DNA from: Streptomyces collinus Tu 365
GTDB lineage: Bacteria; Actinomycetota; Actinomycetes; Streptomycetales; Streptomycetaceae
DNA: 64,000 nucleotides
Direction: 5' to 3'
NCBI RefSeq assembly: GCF_000444875.1
Contig: NC_021985.1
Coordinates: 5,228,170 to 5,292,169, forward strand
In this document: positions 56,715 through 64,000 of the stretch, in pieces
Layout: each line of letters begins with the position of its first letter
Position numbering within the stretch: the first letter of the stretch is position 1
Notes under the pieces: generated by a model
Told to the model about the DNA's origin: nothing
The model's database searches: none
Seen by the model: only the letters and a program-made list of their open reading frames with translations
Position numbers and translations under genes: made by a program

Positions 56715-57275
56715 CTACGGGGCGATCCCGACCCTGGGAATCGTCGGGGTCCGCCCCTGAGACAGCTCCTCCTGGACGGTGACCGTGCCGGCCGCGCGGT
56801 GGCCGTGCCCGTCCCGGCGCCGCAGCCGGGCCCGGGCCGCCGGCACCACGGCCAGGTGCGCCAGGGCCACCCCCGCGGTGTTCAGCAGCAGCGAGTCGAC
56901 GTCGACGACCCGGCCGGGCACACCGGTCTGGAGCAGGGCGATCCCCAGCGAGAGCAGGGCACCCGCGGCCGCCGTGCGCACCAGGGAGGAGAGCGGGGAG
57001 ACGATGAGCCTGCCGTGGGCCATCGGCAGCAGCACACCCATCGGCGCGAGCAGCGCGAGCCCCTCGCCGAGGCGTCTGGCGGCCTCGGGCCAGCCCAGCG
57101 CCAGGTCGGCGCGGATGCCGGCCAGCGGACGCAGATTGGCGGGCATCACCCACGGGACGTCCAGGGGCCGCAGCATCAGCCAGGCGACGAGGCCGAGATG
57201 GGCGACGAGGAGGACACCTCCCGTCACCCGGATGCGGATCGCGGCGCTGCCGCCGATGGAGCCTTGACGCTGCAC
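56715..57275 (-). CDS. VanZ-family membrane protein
   Basis: A 186-aa protein with four predicted helices and the VanZ-like pattern NLRPLAGI...LLAPMGVLLPM, then SLGIALLQTGVPGRVVDVDSLLLNTAGVALAHL, where DVDSLLLNTAG matches the family's D-x-x-D-x-x-x-N-x-x-G motif. VanZ-like proteins can lower teicoplanin sensitivity but most have unknown roles. The C-terminus is cytoplasmic, basic then polar. Confidence 0.82.
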   Translation of the reverse strand: MQRQGSIGGSAAIRIRVTGGVLLVAHLGLVAWLMLRPLDVPWVMPANLRPLAGIRADLALGWPEAARRLGEGLALLAPMGVLLPMAHGRLIVSPLSSLVRTAAAGALLSLGIALLQTGVPGRVVDVDSLLLNTAGVALAHLAVVPAARARLRRRDGHGHRAAGTVTVQEELSQGRTPTIPRVGIAP

Positions 57276-57357
57276 GACCCCCTAGACGCGCCCCCGTGCA
57301 CGATCGGTTCCGCATCCCGCACGCCGATGCGCGTGCCGCGCGGGCCGCGCAGGGCGC

Positions 57358-57969
57358 TCAGCCCGCGTCGACCGCGCCCGTCGGCGGCTGGACCGAGCCG
57401 GGGCGGCCGCGGACGTCGTCGGTGCACTCGTAGCGGCGCAGCGGGCCGGGGCGCGGACCGCCCAGGATCACCGAGCCGTCGCCCTCGGTCGCCGCCGAGT
57501 CGGACAGCGTGCACACGAGCTGGCCCAGGGCGTAGGAGGTGAGCCGGTCCGGCGCGGTGCTCAGCCGCAGCGCGTCCTCCGGGTCCTTCGGGCCCGGCCC
57601 GGCCACGCTCACCCCGCCCGGCACGTACGTCGTGTAGCCGGCCGACTTCTCCGCGGCCGACGGGGACGAGGCGAGCTGGTCCAGCAGGGCCTGTGCCACG
57701 ATCACCCGGCGCCGCGCGTCCGGCGTGCCGTCCGGGACCCGCACCGACCGGTCGACGGCGACCAGGGACGAGCCGCAGAGCAGGAACACCTGGACGGGCA
57801 CCCCGTGTGCGGACTGGGTGGCGGCGTCGGGCCCGGCCAGCGAGCACGGCACCCGGGAGGGCGCGGCGCCGAAGTCGGTGGGCACCTCGGTGGGTTGGAT
57901 CCCGCACCCCGCGAGCAGCGCGGCCAGCAGGGGGGCGGCCAGCAGGAGTCGTGTCGTCCCCGCTCTCAT
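57358..57969 (-). CDS. Lipoprotein of the AfsQ signalling operon
   Basis: A 203-aa lipoprotein: signal LLLAAPLLAALLAGCGIQP (Cys at about residue 22). The mature domain resembles the GerMN-like part of the LpqB-type lipoproteins (VFLLCGSSLVAVDRSV; VIVAQALLDQLASSPSAAEKSAGYTTYVP; LTSYALGQLVCTLS). ATG 57969 overlaps the afsQ2 stop (ATGA), so it is produced with the two-component system. In S. coelicolor the third gene of the afsQ operon is likewise a lipoprotein (from memory). It may bind or report a cell-surface signal to AfsQ2. Confidence 0.85.
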   Translation of the reverse strand: MRAGTTRLLLAAPLLAALLAGCGIQPTEVPTDFGAAPSRVPCSLAGPDAATQSAHGVPVQVFLLCGSSLVAVDRSVRVPDGTPDARRRVIVAQALLDQLASSPSAAEKSAGYTTYVPGGVSVAGPGPKDPEDALRLSTAPDRLTSYALGQLVCTLSDSAATEGDGSVILGGPRPGPLRRYECTDDVRGRPGSVQPPTGAVDAG

Positions 57970-59567
57970 GCCCCCTCCTTCCCGAGGTCCGCCGGGCCGT
58001 GGGCGCCGCCGTTCGCGACCGCGTCGCCGTTCTCGCCGTTCTCCTCCGTCAGCCGCGACGCGTCCCGCGGCAGCCGCAGGGTGAACACCGCGCCGCCGTC
58101 GGGGGAGTTCGCGGCGGTGATCTCACCGCCGTGGATGTGGGCGTTCTCCAGGGCGATGGACAGGCCGAGACCGCTGCCCTCCGAACGCGGCCGGGAGGCG
58201 CTGGCCTTGTAGAAGCGGTCGAAGACGTGCGGCAGGACGTCCTCGGGGATGCCGGGCCCGTGGTCGCGCACCGCGATGACCAGGTCCTCCCCGTCGATCC
58301 GCACCGACACCCGCACCGGCGAACCGCCGTGCTTGAGCGCGTTGCCGATCAGGTTCGCGAGTATGACGTCCAGACGGCGCGGGTCGAGCCGGGCGTGGGC
58401 GCCGCGCTCGGCGTCCAGTTCGACGGCGTCCAGCCAGGCACGCGCGTCGATGCAGGCGGTGATCTGGTCGGCGATGTCGACGTCGTCCAGGACCAGCCGG
58501 GCGGTGCCCGCGTCGAAGCGGGTCACCTCCATCAGGTTCTCCACCAGGTCGTTCAGCCGCCGTGTCTCGCTGACCACCAGCCGCACGGCGGGCTCGACCA
58601 TCGGGTCGATGCCGCCGGCCTCGGACTCCAGCTCCTCCTCCAGCACCTCCGTGACGGCGGTGATGGCGGTCAGCGGGGTGCGCAGCTCGTGCGACATGTC
58701 GGCGACGAACCGGCGCGACGCCTCGTCCCGGGCGGCCATGTCCGCCACCCGTTTCTCCAGCGCCTCGGCCGCGTTGTTGAACGTGCGTGACAGGTCCGCG
58801 AGTTCGTCCGTCCCCGACACCCTCAGACGGGTGTCGAGCCGTCCCTCGCCGAGCCGCCGGGCGGCCACCCCGAGCCGGTGCACCGGCTTCAGCACGGTCG
58901 TGGCGGCGGCCTGCGCGAGCAGGGCCGAACCGATCAGCGCCAGACCGGTGGCGATCCCCAGTGACCAGGCCAGCGAGTTGAGGTCCTTCGCCTCCGGCTC
59001 CAGCGACTTCGCCATGTAGCCCGTCGGCCCGCCGCCGACCAGCTTCGTTCCGGCCACCAGGTACGGCGTGCCGTGCTGGTCCACCCGCTGCCAGTACAGG
59101 TGGTACGGCGACTTGTTGCCGTCCGCCACCTTCTGCCGCTTGTTCACCGCGGCCCGCAGCGACTTGGGCACGTCCTCCAGCGAGAACCCGTTGATGCCGC
59201 CCGAGTTGCCGTAGACCGTCTTGCCGTCGGTGTCCTGGGCGACCAGCAGCACACTGAACCGCTGGCTGCTGCCGGCCATCTGGCCCGCCGCCCGCTGCAG
59301 TTCGTCCTGCGTGGGGTGCACCGGCAGCGCGCCGGTGCGGTTCTGCATCTCCTGCTGGAAGTCGCGCAGCACCGCGTCCTGCGCCCGGGTGAGCACGGCC
59401 TCCCGGTTCAGCCAGTAGGCGATGCCCGACGCCGACACCGCGGCGGTGAGCGCGACCAGGCCGAACACCACGACCAGCCGCAGCCGCAGGCTGGTGAACC
59501 GCAGGCGCGACAGACTTCCCCCACGCCGCGCGGCCCAGCCGCGCAGCCCCCCTTGCGTGTCGGTCAC
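57966..59567 (-). CDS. afsQ2: Sensor histidine kinase AfsQ2
   Basis: A 533-aa membrane kinase. TM1 is at about 25-50 (LRLVVVFGLVALTAAVSASG), an extracytoplasmic sensor at about 50-185, and TM2 at about 190-215 (LAWSLGIATGLALIGSALLAQ). Then come HAMP, HisKA with SHELRTPLTAI (phospho-His), and the HATPase with NLIGNALKHGG, DHGPGIPEDVLPHVFDRFY and GSGLGLSIAL. GTG 59567 overlaps the afsQ1 stop (GTGA). Length and order match AfsQ2 of S. coelicolor, whose system responds to nitrogen (glutamate) conditions and affects antibiotic production (known from the literature). Confidence 0.93.
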   Translation of the reverse strand: MTDTQGGLRGWAARRGGSLSRLRFTSLRLRLVVVFGLVALTAAVSASGIAYWLNREAVLTRAQDAVLRDFQQEMQNRTGALPVHPTQDELQRAAGQMAGSSQRFSVLLVAQDTDGKTVYGNSGGINGFSLEDVPKSLRAAVNKRQKVADGNKSPYHLYWQRVDQHGTPYLVAGTKLVGGGPTGYMAKSLEPEAKDLNSLAWSLGIATGLALIGSALLAQAAATTVLKPVHRLGVAARRLGEGRLDTRLRVSGTDELADLSRTFNNAAEALEKRVADMAARDEASRRFVADMSHELRTPLTAITAVTEVLEEELESEAGGIDPMVEPAVRLVVSETRRLNDLVENLMEVTRFDAGTARLVLDDVDIADQITACIDARAWLDAVELDAERGAHARLDPRRLDVILANLIGNALKHGGSPVRVSVRIDGEDLVIAVRDHGPGIPEDVLPHVFDRFYKASASRPRSEGSGLGLSIALENAHIHGGEITAANSPDGGAVFTLRLPRDASRLTEENGENGDAVANGGAHGPADLGKEGA

Positions 59568-60241
59568 TGAGGGACGTCCAGGCGGTAGCCGACACCACGG
59601 ACGGTACGGATCAGGGTCGGGGACGAGGGCACGTCCTCCACCTTGGCGCGCAGCCGCTGCACACACGCGTCCACCAGGCGGGAGTCGCCCAGGTAGTCGT
59701 GCTCCCACACCAGGCGCAGCAACTGCTGCCGGGACAGGGCCTGGCCGGGCCGCCGGCTCAGCTCCAGCAGCAGCCGCAGCTCGGTCGGGGTGAGCTGCAG
59801 GTCCTCGCCGTTCTTGGTCACGGTCATCGCCGACCGGTCGATCACGACGCTGCCGAACGTGGCGGAGTCGCTCGACTCGCGCTCCCCGCGCCGCAGCACG
59901 GCCCGGATGCGGGCGTCCAGCACCCGGCCCTGCACGGGCTTGACCACGTAGTCGTCGGCGCCGGACTCCAGCCCGACGACCACGTCGATGTCGTCACTCC
60001 GCGCGGTCAGCAGGATGATCGGCAGCTGGTCGGTGCGCCGGATGCGCCGGCACACCTCGAACCCGTCGATGCCGGGCAGCATCACGTCCAGCACGATCAG
60101 GTCCGGCCGCTGCTCGCGCAGCAGTTTCAGACCGTCCTCACCGCTGGCAGCGGTGGCCACCCGGTGTCCCTGGCGCGTCAGGGAGAGCTCCAGGGCCGTG
60201 CGGATGGCGTCGTCGTCCTCGATCAGCAACAGGGAAGGCAC
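59564..60241 (-). CDS. afsQ1: OmpR-family response regulator AfsQ1
   Basis: A 225-aa regulator, the same length I recall for AfsQ1. Receiver: acidic pair EDDD near residue 8, phospho-acceptor Asp52 in LIVLDVMLPG, Thr and Lys in LLTARSD and DDYVVKPVQ. The winged-helix DNA-binding domain ends RLVDACVQRLRAKVEDVPSSPTLIRTVRGVGYRLD. GTG 60241 is chosen over longer in-frame starts because the receiver begins there. Divergent from sigQ; two GTnAC-N6-GTnAC boxes of the known AfsQ1 type lie between. Confidence 0.95.
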   Translation of the reverse strand: MPSLLLIEDDDAIRTALELSLTRQGHRVATAASGEDGLKLLREQRPDLIVLDVMLPGIDGFEVCRRIRRTDQLPIILLTARSDDIDVVVGLESGADDYVVKPVQGRVLDARIRAVLRRGERESSDSATFGSVVIDRSAMTVTKNGEDLQLTPTELRLLLELSRRPGQALSRQQLLRLVWEHDYLGDSRLVDACVQRLRAKVEDVPSSPTLIRTVRGVGYRLDVPQ

Positions 60242-60324
60242 GGGCTCATTCTGGCCCATGGACGGGCTCTCGTACGACCTGCCGGCACCATGACGTCTCC
60301 AGCGCCACCGGCTGTGCGCGCTCT

Positions 60325-60340
60325 GTGACGGTTCTGTGAG
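60325..60340. promoter_or_regulatory. AfsQ1-box candidate 1 (GTGAC-N6-GTGAG)
   Basis: Matches the published AfsQ1 consensus GTnAC-N6-GTnAC at nine of the ten half-site positions counted with n free (last base G instead of C). It lies 24 bp upstream (centre to centre) of a perfect box and about 130 bp before the sigQ ATG. Confidence 0.6.
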
Positions 60341-60348
60341 GGACCCCT

Positions 60349-60364
60349 GTGACAGGTCTGTGAC
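60349..60364. promoter_or_regulatory. AfsQ1-box candidate 2 (GTGAC-N6-GTGAC)
   Basis: A perfect match to the AfsQ1 consensus GTnAC-N6-GTnAC in the afsQ1-sigQ intergenic region. Expected to mediate AfsQ1 control of sigQ and possibly of its own operon. Confidence 0.75.
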
Positions 60365-60470
60365 AGTCGGCTGACACGTCCATGAAGGTCGCTCGGCAAG
60401 CTTCTCGGCACAGGCAAGGAAGCAACACCAGCAAGCCGGACACCGGAAGTCCACGACGGGGGAGCGCGAG

Positions 60471-61208
60471 ATGAACACGCTGCACGGGATGAGCACCAGC
60501 GCAGTGGTCACGCGTCTGCACGACGTGCACCGGGGTTCGGAGAAGTCCGGTGTTGTGAGCGGGCGGGGGTGCGCTCGCGGCACCGGGCGTCAGCACACCG
60601 GTTACATGACGGTGGTTGACGCCCACACGGGGGAGACGCACGGGGGATCCGCGTACGGGGAGGACTCGGGGGAGCGTCGTTCGCTGACGGAGGCGGAGTT
60701 CACCGCCTACGTCCAGGAGCGCCGCGCCTCCCTGTACGCCACCGCCTACCACCTGACCGGCGACCGCTTCGAGGCCGAGGACCTGCTGCAGAGCGCGCTG
60801 TTCTCGACCTACCGGGCGTGGGAGCGGATCAGCGACAAGGCGGCGGTCGGCGGCTACCTGCGCCGCACCATGACCAACCTGCACATCAGCGCCTGGCGGC
60901 GCCGCAAGCTCAACGAGTACCCGACCGAGGAACTGCCGGAGACGCCCGGCGACACGGACGCGATGCGCGGCACCGAGCTGCGCGCGGTCCTGTGGCAGGC
61001 GCTGGCCCGGCTGCCCGAACTCCAGCGCACCATGCTGGTCCTGCGCTACTACGAGGGCCGCACGGACCCGGAGATCGCGGAGATCCTCGACATCAGTGTC
61101 GGCACGGTCAAGTCCAGCATCTGGCGGTCGCTCCGCCGGCTGCGCGACGACGAGGTCCTCAGCTTCGGCCGTGACGAGGAGGACGCCTTCGGCGAGTTGG
61201 TCGCCTGA
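60471..61208 (+). CDS. sigQ: ECF sigma factor SigQ
   Basis: A 245-aa SigE-type ECF sigma factor divergent from afsQ1, as in S. coelicolor. Region 2: YVQERRASLYATAYHLTGDRFEAEDLLQSALFSTYRAWERI. Region 4: LARLPELQRTMLVLRYYEGRTDPEIAEILDISVGTVKSSIWRSLRRLR. The ATG 60471 has GGGGAG ahead, but the conserved part begins only near residue 75; an internal ATG at 60606 is a possible alternative start. The leader has low-complexity Gly/His/Ser content. In S. coelicolor sigQ is an AfsQ1 target and opposes AfsQ effects on antibiotics (literature). Confidence 0.9.
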   Translation: MNTLHGMSTSAVVTRLHDVHRGSEKSGVVSGRGCARGTGRQHTGYMTVVDAHTGETHGGSAYGEDSGERRSLTEAEFTAYVQERRASLYATAYHLTGDRFEAEDLLQSALFSTYRAWERISDKAAVGGYLRRTMTNLHISAWRRRKLNEYPTEELPETPGDTDAMRGTELRAVLWQALARLPELQRTMLVLRYYEGRTDPEIAEILDISVGTVKSSIWRSLRRLRDDEVLSFGRDEEDAFGELVA

Positions 61209-61228
61209 AGGTTCGGGGGAAACAACGG

Positions 61229-61277
61229 GGGACCACCGGGGGGTGGGTCCCGCGGGACCACTGGGGGGTGGGCCCGC
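61229..61277 (+). repeat. 25-bp direct repeat in a G-rich tract
   Basis: GGGACCACCGGGGGGTGGG at 61229 recurs as GGGACCACTGGGGGGTGGG at 61254 (25-bp period). The whole stretch 61215-61330 is a run of G4-G6 blocks on the plus strand, able in principle to form G-quadruplexes. It follows the sigQ stop. Confidence 0.8.
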
Positions 61278-61334
61278 GGGGCGGGCACGGGGGAAGCAAG
61301 GGGAACACGGGGGAAAAAGGGGGAGCACGAGGAG

Positions 61335-61369
61335 CGGGACTGGTGGACCGGGGGGTCCGTCCAGTCCCG
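61335..61369 (+). terminator. Terminator of sigQ
   Basis: CGGGACTGG/CCAGTCCCG outer stem and GGACC/GGTCC inner stem (61335-61349 with 61354-61369) around GGGG, followed by TTTCGCG. Confidence 0.8.
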
Positions 61370-61417
61370 TTTCGCGTTACCCGGCCGGTCCGCCCCGGCC
61401 GGCTCCCGCACGCCGGG

Positions 61418-62053
61418 TCAGGCCACGGTCCGCTGCGGGGTCTGCCGGCCCGCGGCTGCCGCCGCCAGCCGGCCCAGGGCCTCGTCGCGGTCGCAGGGAT
61501 GGGCGCCCAGGGAGACCTGGCGCGCCACGATCGTGCGCTCGGCGCGCATCAGCCGCCAGCCGCGCCGCAGCAGGAACGGCACCGACTTGCGGCCCTCCCG
61601 CAGATCGCGCAGGAAACGCCGGCGGAAGGTGGTGAACGGGCCGCGGCTCAGGCACAGCGCGTCGGCCAGCAGGCCCCGTTCACGGCAGCGCTCCACGATC
61701 TCCGCGGCGAAGATGCCCTCCGCGATGAACAGCGGGGTGCGCCCGATGCGCAGCGTGTCCTCGCCGGTGCGGGCGCTGCGCGAGATGTCGTACACCGGGA
61801 CCGGTGTCGCACCCGTGGCGCACAGCCGGGCGATGGCCTCGACGGCGACCTCGGCGTCCCACGACTGCGGGTGGTCCCAGTCGATGTCCGAACTCCCCTG
61901 CACCAGGGGCAGAGTCGGGTCGCCGGCTTCCTTGTAGAAGTCGTCCAGGCGCAGCACGGGGAGCCCGGAACGGGCGGCGACGAGGGACTTGCCCGAACCC
62001 GAGGGGCCGCACAGCAGCACGACACGGGCGGGGGCCGGGAGATGAATGCTCAC
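61418..62053 (-). CDS. Uridine kinase-like P-loop kinase
   Basis: A 211-aa nucleoside-kinase-type protein: Walker A GPSGSGKS (residues 16-23), LPVLRLDDFYKEAGDPTLPLV (the DDFY substrate motif of uridine kinases), WDHPQSWDAEVAV, PVYDISRSART and LFIAEGIFAAEIVERC (Walker B-like). The C-terminal part (FRRRFLRDLREGRKSVPFLLRRG) is typical of the actinobacterial branch. It probably phosphorylates uridine/cytidine or a related nucleoside. It lies away from the nucleoside operon and lacks the CTACGCGCGTAG site upstream. Confidence 0.85.
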   Translation of the reverse strand: MSIHLPAPARVVLLCGPSGSGKSLVAARSGLPVLRLDDFYKEAGDPTLPLVQGSSDIDWDHPQSWDAEVAVEAIARLCATGATPVPVYDISRSARTGEDTLRIGRTPLFIAEGIFAAEIVERCRERGLLADALCLSRGPFTTFRRRFLRDLREGRKSVPFLLRRGWRLMRAERTIVARQVSLGAHPCDRDEALGRLAAAAAGRQTPQRTVA

Positions 62054-62106
62054 GGAACACCAGTTTGAGGCATGGTGAGCGCCCTGCCGACCCCGCGGGT
62101 CGGCTT

Positions 62107-62135
62107 TTGAGCGTGAGTCTCACCTCAACTACCCT
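62107..62135 (+). promoter_or_regulatory. Promoter of the small secreted protein gene
   Basis: TTGAGC (62107-62112), a 17-bp spacer and TACCCT (62130-62135) form a good vegetative-type promoter 46 bp upstream of the ATG at 62182. Confidence 0.6.
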
Positions 62136-62181
62136 TCGTGTCGACAGCCTTACCCTGCGCACCCAGAAGGTGGCACCAGAG

Positions 62182-62607
62182 ATGGCCCGACACTCTTCCT
62201 CCCCGCACCCCGTGGCGCAGCGCGCCCTGATCGCCCTGGCCACCGCCACGGCGGCCCTGGGGGCGGGCGCGGCCACGGCGCACGCGGACGCGTCCGGTCA
62301 GCCCCTTCAGGTGCCCTGGCGGCCCACCTCGCTCGGCCACATCGACCCGCAGGCGGGGCTGTCGGCGCTCACCGGCACGGTCGGCTACGTCACCGGGCCG
62401 GTCACGGGGCTCAAGCCCAACCCGCTCGCCGGGACCGGAGTCGACCCGCTGGACAACGGGGTCGGCACCCGGATCGCCGACTTCAAGCCGCTCTCCTCAC
62501 AGGCCCTGACCCGGCCGGTGGCCGAGGCCGAGTCGCTCGGCGCGCTGCCGGTGGTGGGACAGGTGACCGGGCTGCTCGGCGGTGGCGCGGGCGCGCCGCT
62601 CGGCTGA
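62182..62607 (+). CDS. Small secreted protein
   Basis: A 141-aa protein with a signal peptide ending ...ALGAGAATAHADASG. The mature chain (GQPLQVPWRPTSLGHIDPQAG; LTRPVAEAESLGALPVVGQVTGLLGGG) has no cysteine or catalytic motif. AGAAGGTGG lies before the ATG. A related protein is encoded at 55931; the two flank the PspC-VanZ-afsQ-sigQ block. The homologs are sometimes labelled ATP-binding protein in databases, which nothing in this sequence supports. Confidence 0.75.
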   Translation: MARHSSSPHPVAQRALIALATATAALGAGAATAHADASGQPLQVPWRPTSLGHIDPQAGLSALTGTVGYVTGPVTGLKPNPLAGTGVDPLDNGVGTRIADFKPLSSQALTRPVAEAESLGALPVVGQVTGLLGGGAGAPLG

Positions 62608-62621
62608 CGGGCGACGTACGA

Positions 62622-62663
62622 GAGAGCCGCGCCGCCCCCGGACGGAGGGGTGGCGCGGCTCTC
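62622..62663. terminator. Bidirectional terminator
   Basis: GAGAGCCGCGCC (62622-62633) pairs perfectly with GGCGCGGCTCTC (62652-62663), with further C/G pairing inside. It lies between the convergent secreted-protein and aldehyde-dehydrogenase-like genes. Confidence 0.85.
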
Positions 62664-62681
62664 GTCCGTGGAGACCGCGGC

Positions 62682-63566
62682 TCAGTAGGAGGAACCGGAG
62701 GCGCCCAGCGACCCCGTGGGGTGCCAGACCGTCTTGGTCTCCAGGAACGCCGTGAGGCGCTCGGTGCCGGGCGTCTCGAAGTAGTCCACAGGCTGTGGAC
62801 GCAGGACGCGCTTGAGGTTGTCCGCCGCCGCGATCTCCAGCTCCTTCGCCAGCACCTCGTCGGCGCCCGCGAGGTCGATCGCGTTGACGTCCTGGTGCGC
62901 GGCCAGCGGGGCCGCGATCTCCGCCGTACGGCCGGACAGGACGTTGACGACACCGCCGGGGACGTCCGAGGTGGCCAGCACCTCGCCCAGCGACAGGGCG
63001 GGCAGCGCGGCCTTCTCGGAGGCGACGACGACCGCCGTGTTGCCGGTGGCGATCACCGGGGCGAGCACCGAGACCAGGCCCAGGAAGGACGACTCCTGCG
63101 GGGCCACCACGGCGACCACGCCGGTCGGCTCCGGGGAGGACAGGTTGAAGTACGGGCCCGCGACCGGGTTGGCGCCGCCGACCACCTGGGCGATCTTGTC
63201 CGTCCAGCCCGCGTACCAGACCCAGCGGTCGACCGTGGCGTCCACGACCGCGGCCGCCTTCGACTTCGACAGGCCCTCGGCGTCCGCGACCTCCCGGACG
63301 AACTGGTCCCGGCGGCCCTCCAGCATCTCCGCGACGCGGTACAGGACCTGGCCGCGGTTGTAGGCGGTCGCGCCGGACCAGCCGCCGAACGCCTTGCGCG
63401 CGGCCACGACCGCGTCACGGGCGTCCTTGCGGGAGGACTGGGGGGCGTTGGCCAGCCACTTGCCCTTCGAGTCCGTCACCTCGTACACCCGGCCGCTCTC
63501 GGAACGCGGGAACTTCCCGCCGACGTACAGCTTGTAGGTCTTGAAGACAGAAAGTCGCTCAGACAT
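62682..63566 (-). CDS. Aldehyde dehydrogenase-like protein lacking the catalytic core
   Basis: A 294-aa ALDH-fold protein from ATG 63566, overlapping the preceding ALDH stop by 8 nt. The NAD-binding half is present (YVGGKFPRSESGRVYEV; AFGGWSGATAYNRGQVLYRVAEMLEGRRDQF; EPTGVVAVVAPQESSFLGLVSVLAPVIATGNTAVV), but it ends before the ELGGK and catalytic-Cys segments of a 480-aa ALDH. The coding region is intact with good third-position bias, so this looks like a maintained short form rather than decay. Coupled to a full ALDH, it may be a regulatory or structural partner. Such short ALDH partners next to a full gene are, from memory, common in Streptomyces. Confidence 0.8.
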   Translation of the reverse strand: MSERLSVFKTYKLYVGGKFPRSESGRVYEVTDSKGKWLANAPQSSRKDARDAVVAARKAFGGWSGATAYNRGQVLYRVAEMLEGRRDQFVREVADAEGLSKSKAAAVVDATVDRWVWYAGWTDKIAQVVGGANPVAGPYFNLSSPEPTGVVAVVAPQESSFLGLVSVLAPVIATGNTAVVVASEKAALPALSLGEVLATSDVPGGVVNVLSGRTAEIAAPLAAHQDVNAIDLAGADEVLAKELEIAAADNLKRVLRPQPVDYFETPGTERLTAFLETKTVWHPTGSLGASGSSY

Positions 63567-64000
63567 CGAGGTACGCCTCCAGGCCGTGGCGGCCGCCCTC
63601 GCGGCCGAAGCCCGACTCCTTGTAACCGCCGAACGGCGAGGTCGGGTCGAACTTGTTGAACGTGTTGGACCAGACGACACCGGCGCGCAGCTTGTTCGCG
63701 ACGGCCAGGATCCGGGAGCCCTTCTCGGTCCAGATGCCCGCCGACAGGCCGTACTGCGTGTTGTTCGCCTTGGCGACGGCCTCGTCCGGGGTGCGGAAGG
63801 TGAGGACCGAGAGCACCGGGCCGAAGATCTCGTCGCGGGCGATGGTGTGCGCCTGGGTGACGTTGGTGAACAGCGTCGGGGCGAACCAGTAGCCGGCCGA
63901 GGGGAGTTCGCACGCCGGGGACCAGCGCTCGGCGCCCTCGGCCTCGCCGCGCTCGGCGAGCGTGGTGATCCGGGCCAGCTGCTCGGCGGAGTTGATCGCG
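63559..64000 (-). CDS. Aldehyde dehydrogenase (C-terminal part, start beyond window)
   Basis: The last 146 or so residues of an ALDH: SAGYWFAPTLFTNVTQAHTIARDEIFGPVLSVLTFRTPDEAVAKANNTQYGLSAGIWTE, with the EIFGPV motif, then GVVWSNTFNKFDPTSPFGGYKESGFGREGG. The frame is open to the window edge; the catalytic Cys lies outside. It should be translated just ahead of the truncated partner at 62682-63566. In S. coelicolor I recall deoC lying just beyond a similar pair, which would make this an acetaldehyde-oxidising step of deoxynucleoside breakdown; not verifiable here. Confidence 0.9.
   Translation of the reverse strand, partial: AINSAEQLARITTLAERGEAEGAERWSPACELPSAGYWFAPTLFTNVTQAHTIARDEIFGPVLSVLTFRTPDEAVAKANNTQYGLSAGIWTEKGSRILAVANKLRAGVVWSNTFNKFDPTSPFGGYKESGFGREGGRHGLEAYLDV

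Noticed and set aside
1..64000. tRNA, rRNA, CRISPR array, prophage or complete transposase gene
   Set aside because: None was seen on reading; no cloverleaf with a CCA-type end, no regular short spacers and no transposase motif were noticed, though a covariance-model scan was not possible.

Overview
The window is chromosomal DNA of a high-GC actinomycete, almost certainly a Streptomyces. Third codon positions are nearly all G or C. GTG and TTG starts are common, and many neighbouring genes overlap by 1-4 nt (GTGA, ATGA, TGATG). Gene content and order (sdhCDAB, a glycan cluster with sialic-acid-type enzymes, a BMP-type nucleoside ABC operon, add, afsQ1/afsQ2/sigQ) match, from memory, the S. 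coelicolor region around SCO4850-SCO4913. No rRNA, tRNA, CRISPR, prophage or intact insertion sequence was seen.

Layout. 0-4 kb: a solitary membrane-anchored solute-binding protein; an operon of membrane protein, DUF393 protein and TetR with two identical-arm palindromes in its promoter; a VOC protein. 4-7.5 kb: succinate dehydrogenase sdhC-sdhD-sdhA-sdhB on the minus strand. 7.7-16 kb: a divergent OHCU-decarboxylase-like protein, a GH20 hexosaminidase, small unknown proteins, a repeat-rich non-coding stretch, a large secreted PGRP/FG-GAP amidase and a SUKH protein. 16.4-20 kb: two tandem, paralogous pairs of ECF sigma factor plus single-pass membrane protein. 20.3-25.7 kb: an L,D-transpeptidase lipoprotein, a B12-type mutase large subunit, a LysE exporter, and an FAD monooxygenase divergent from its TetR regulator.

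25.7-34.8 kb is a cell-surface glycan cluster. A NeuB-like synthase makes a nonulosonic acid, probably Kdn. A fused CMP-transferase/HAD-phosphatase dephosphorylates and activates it. Polysialyltransferase-like and GT2 transferases and an acyltransferase build and decorate the polymer. One transferase carries in-frame tandem repeats inserted into its N-terminal half.

37-45.6 kb is a nucleoside uptake and breakdown block: two BMP lipoproteins, an ABC ATPase that appears to start with ATC, two permeases, cytidine deaminase and thymidine phosphorylase. The adenosine deaminase gene at 54.6 kb shares with this block a palindrome, CTACGCGCGTAG, found upstream of all four transcription units. I infer a common nucleoside regulon.

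45.7-54.5 kb holds Uma2, AEC, STAS, ECF sigma, MFS/LysR, a large membrane protein and an alpha/beta hydrolase, plus a 180-bp palindromic MITE-like element. 55.9-62.6 kb holds two small secreted proteins flanking PspC, VanZ, the AfsQ1/AfsQ2/lipoprotein operon divergent from sigQ (with AfsQ1-type boxes between), and a uridine-kinase-like protein. The window ends inside a pair of aldehyde dehydrogenase genes, one of which lacks the catalytic core.
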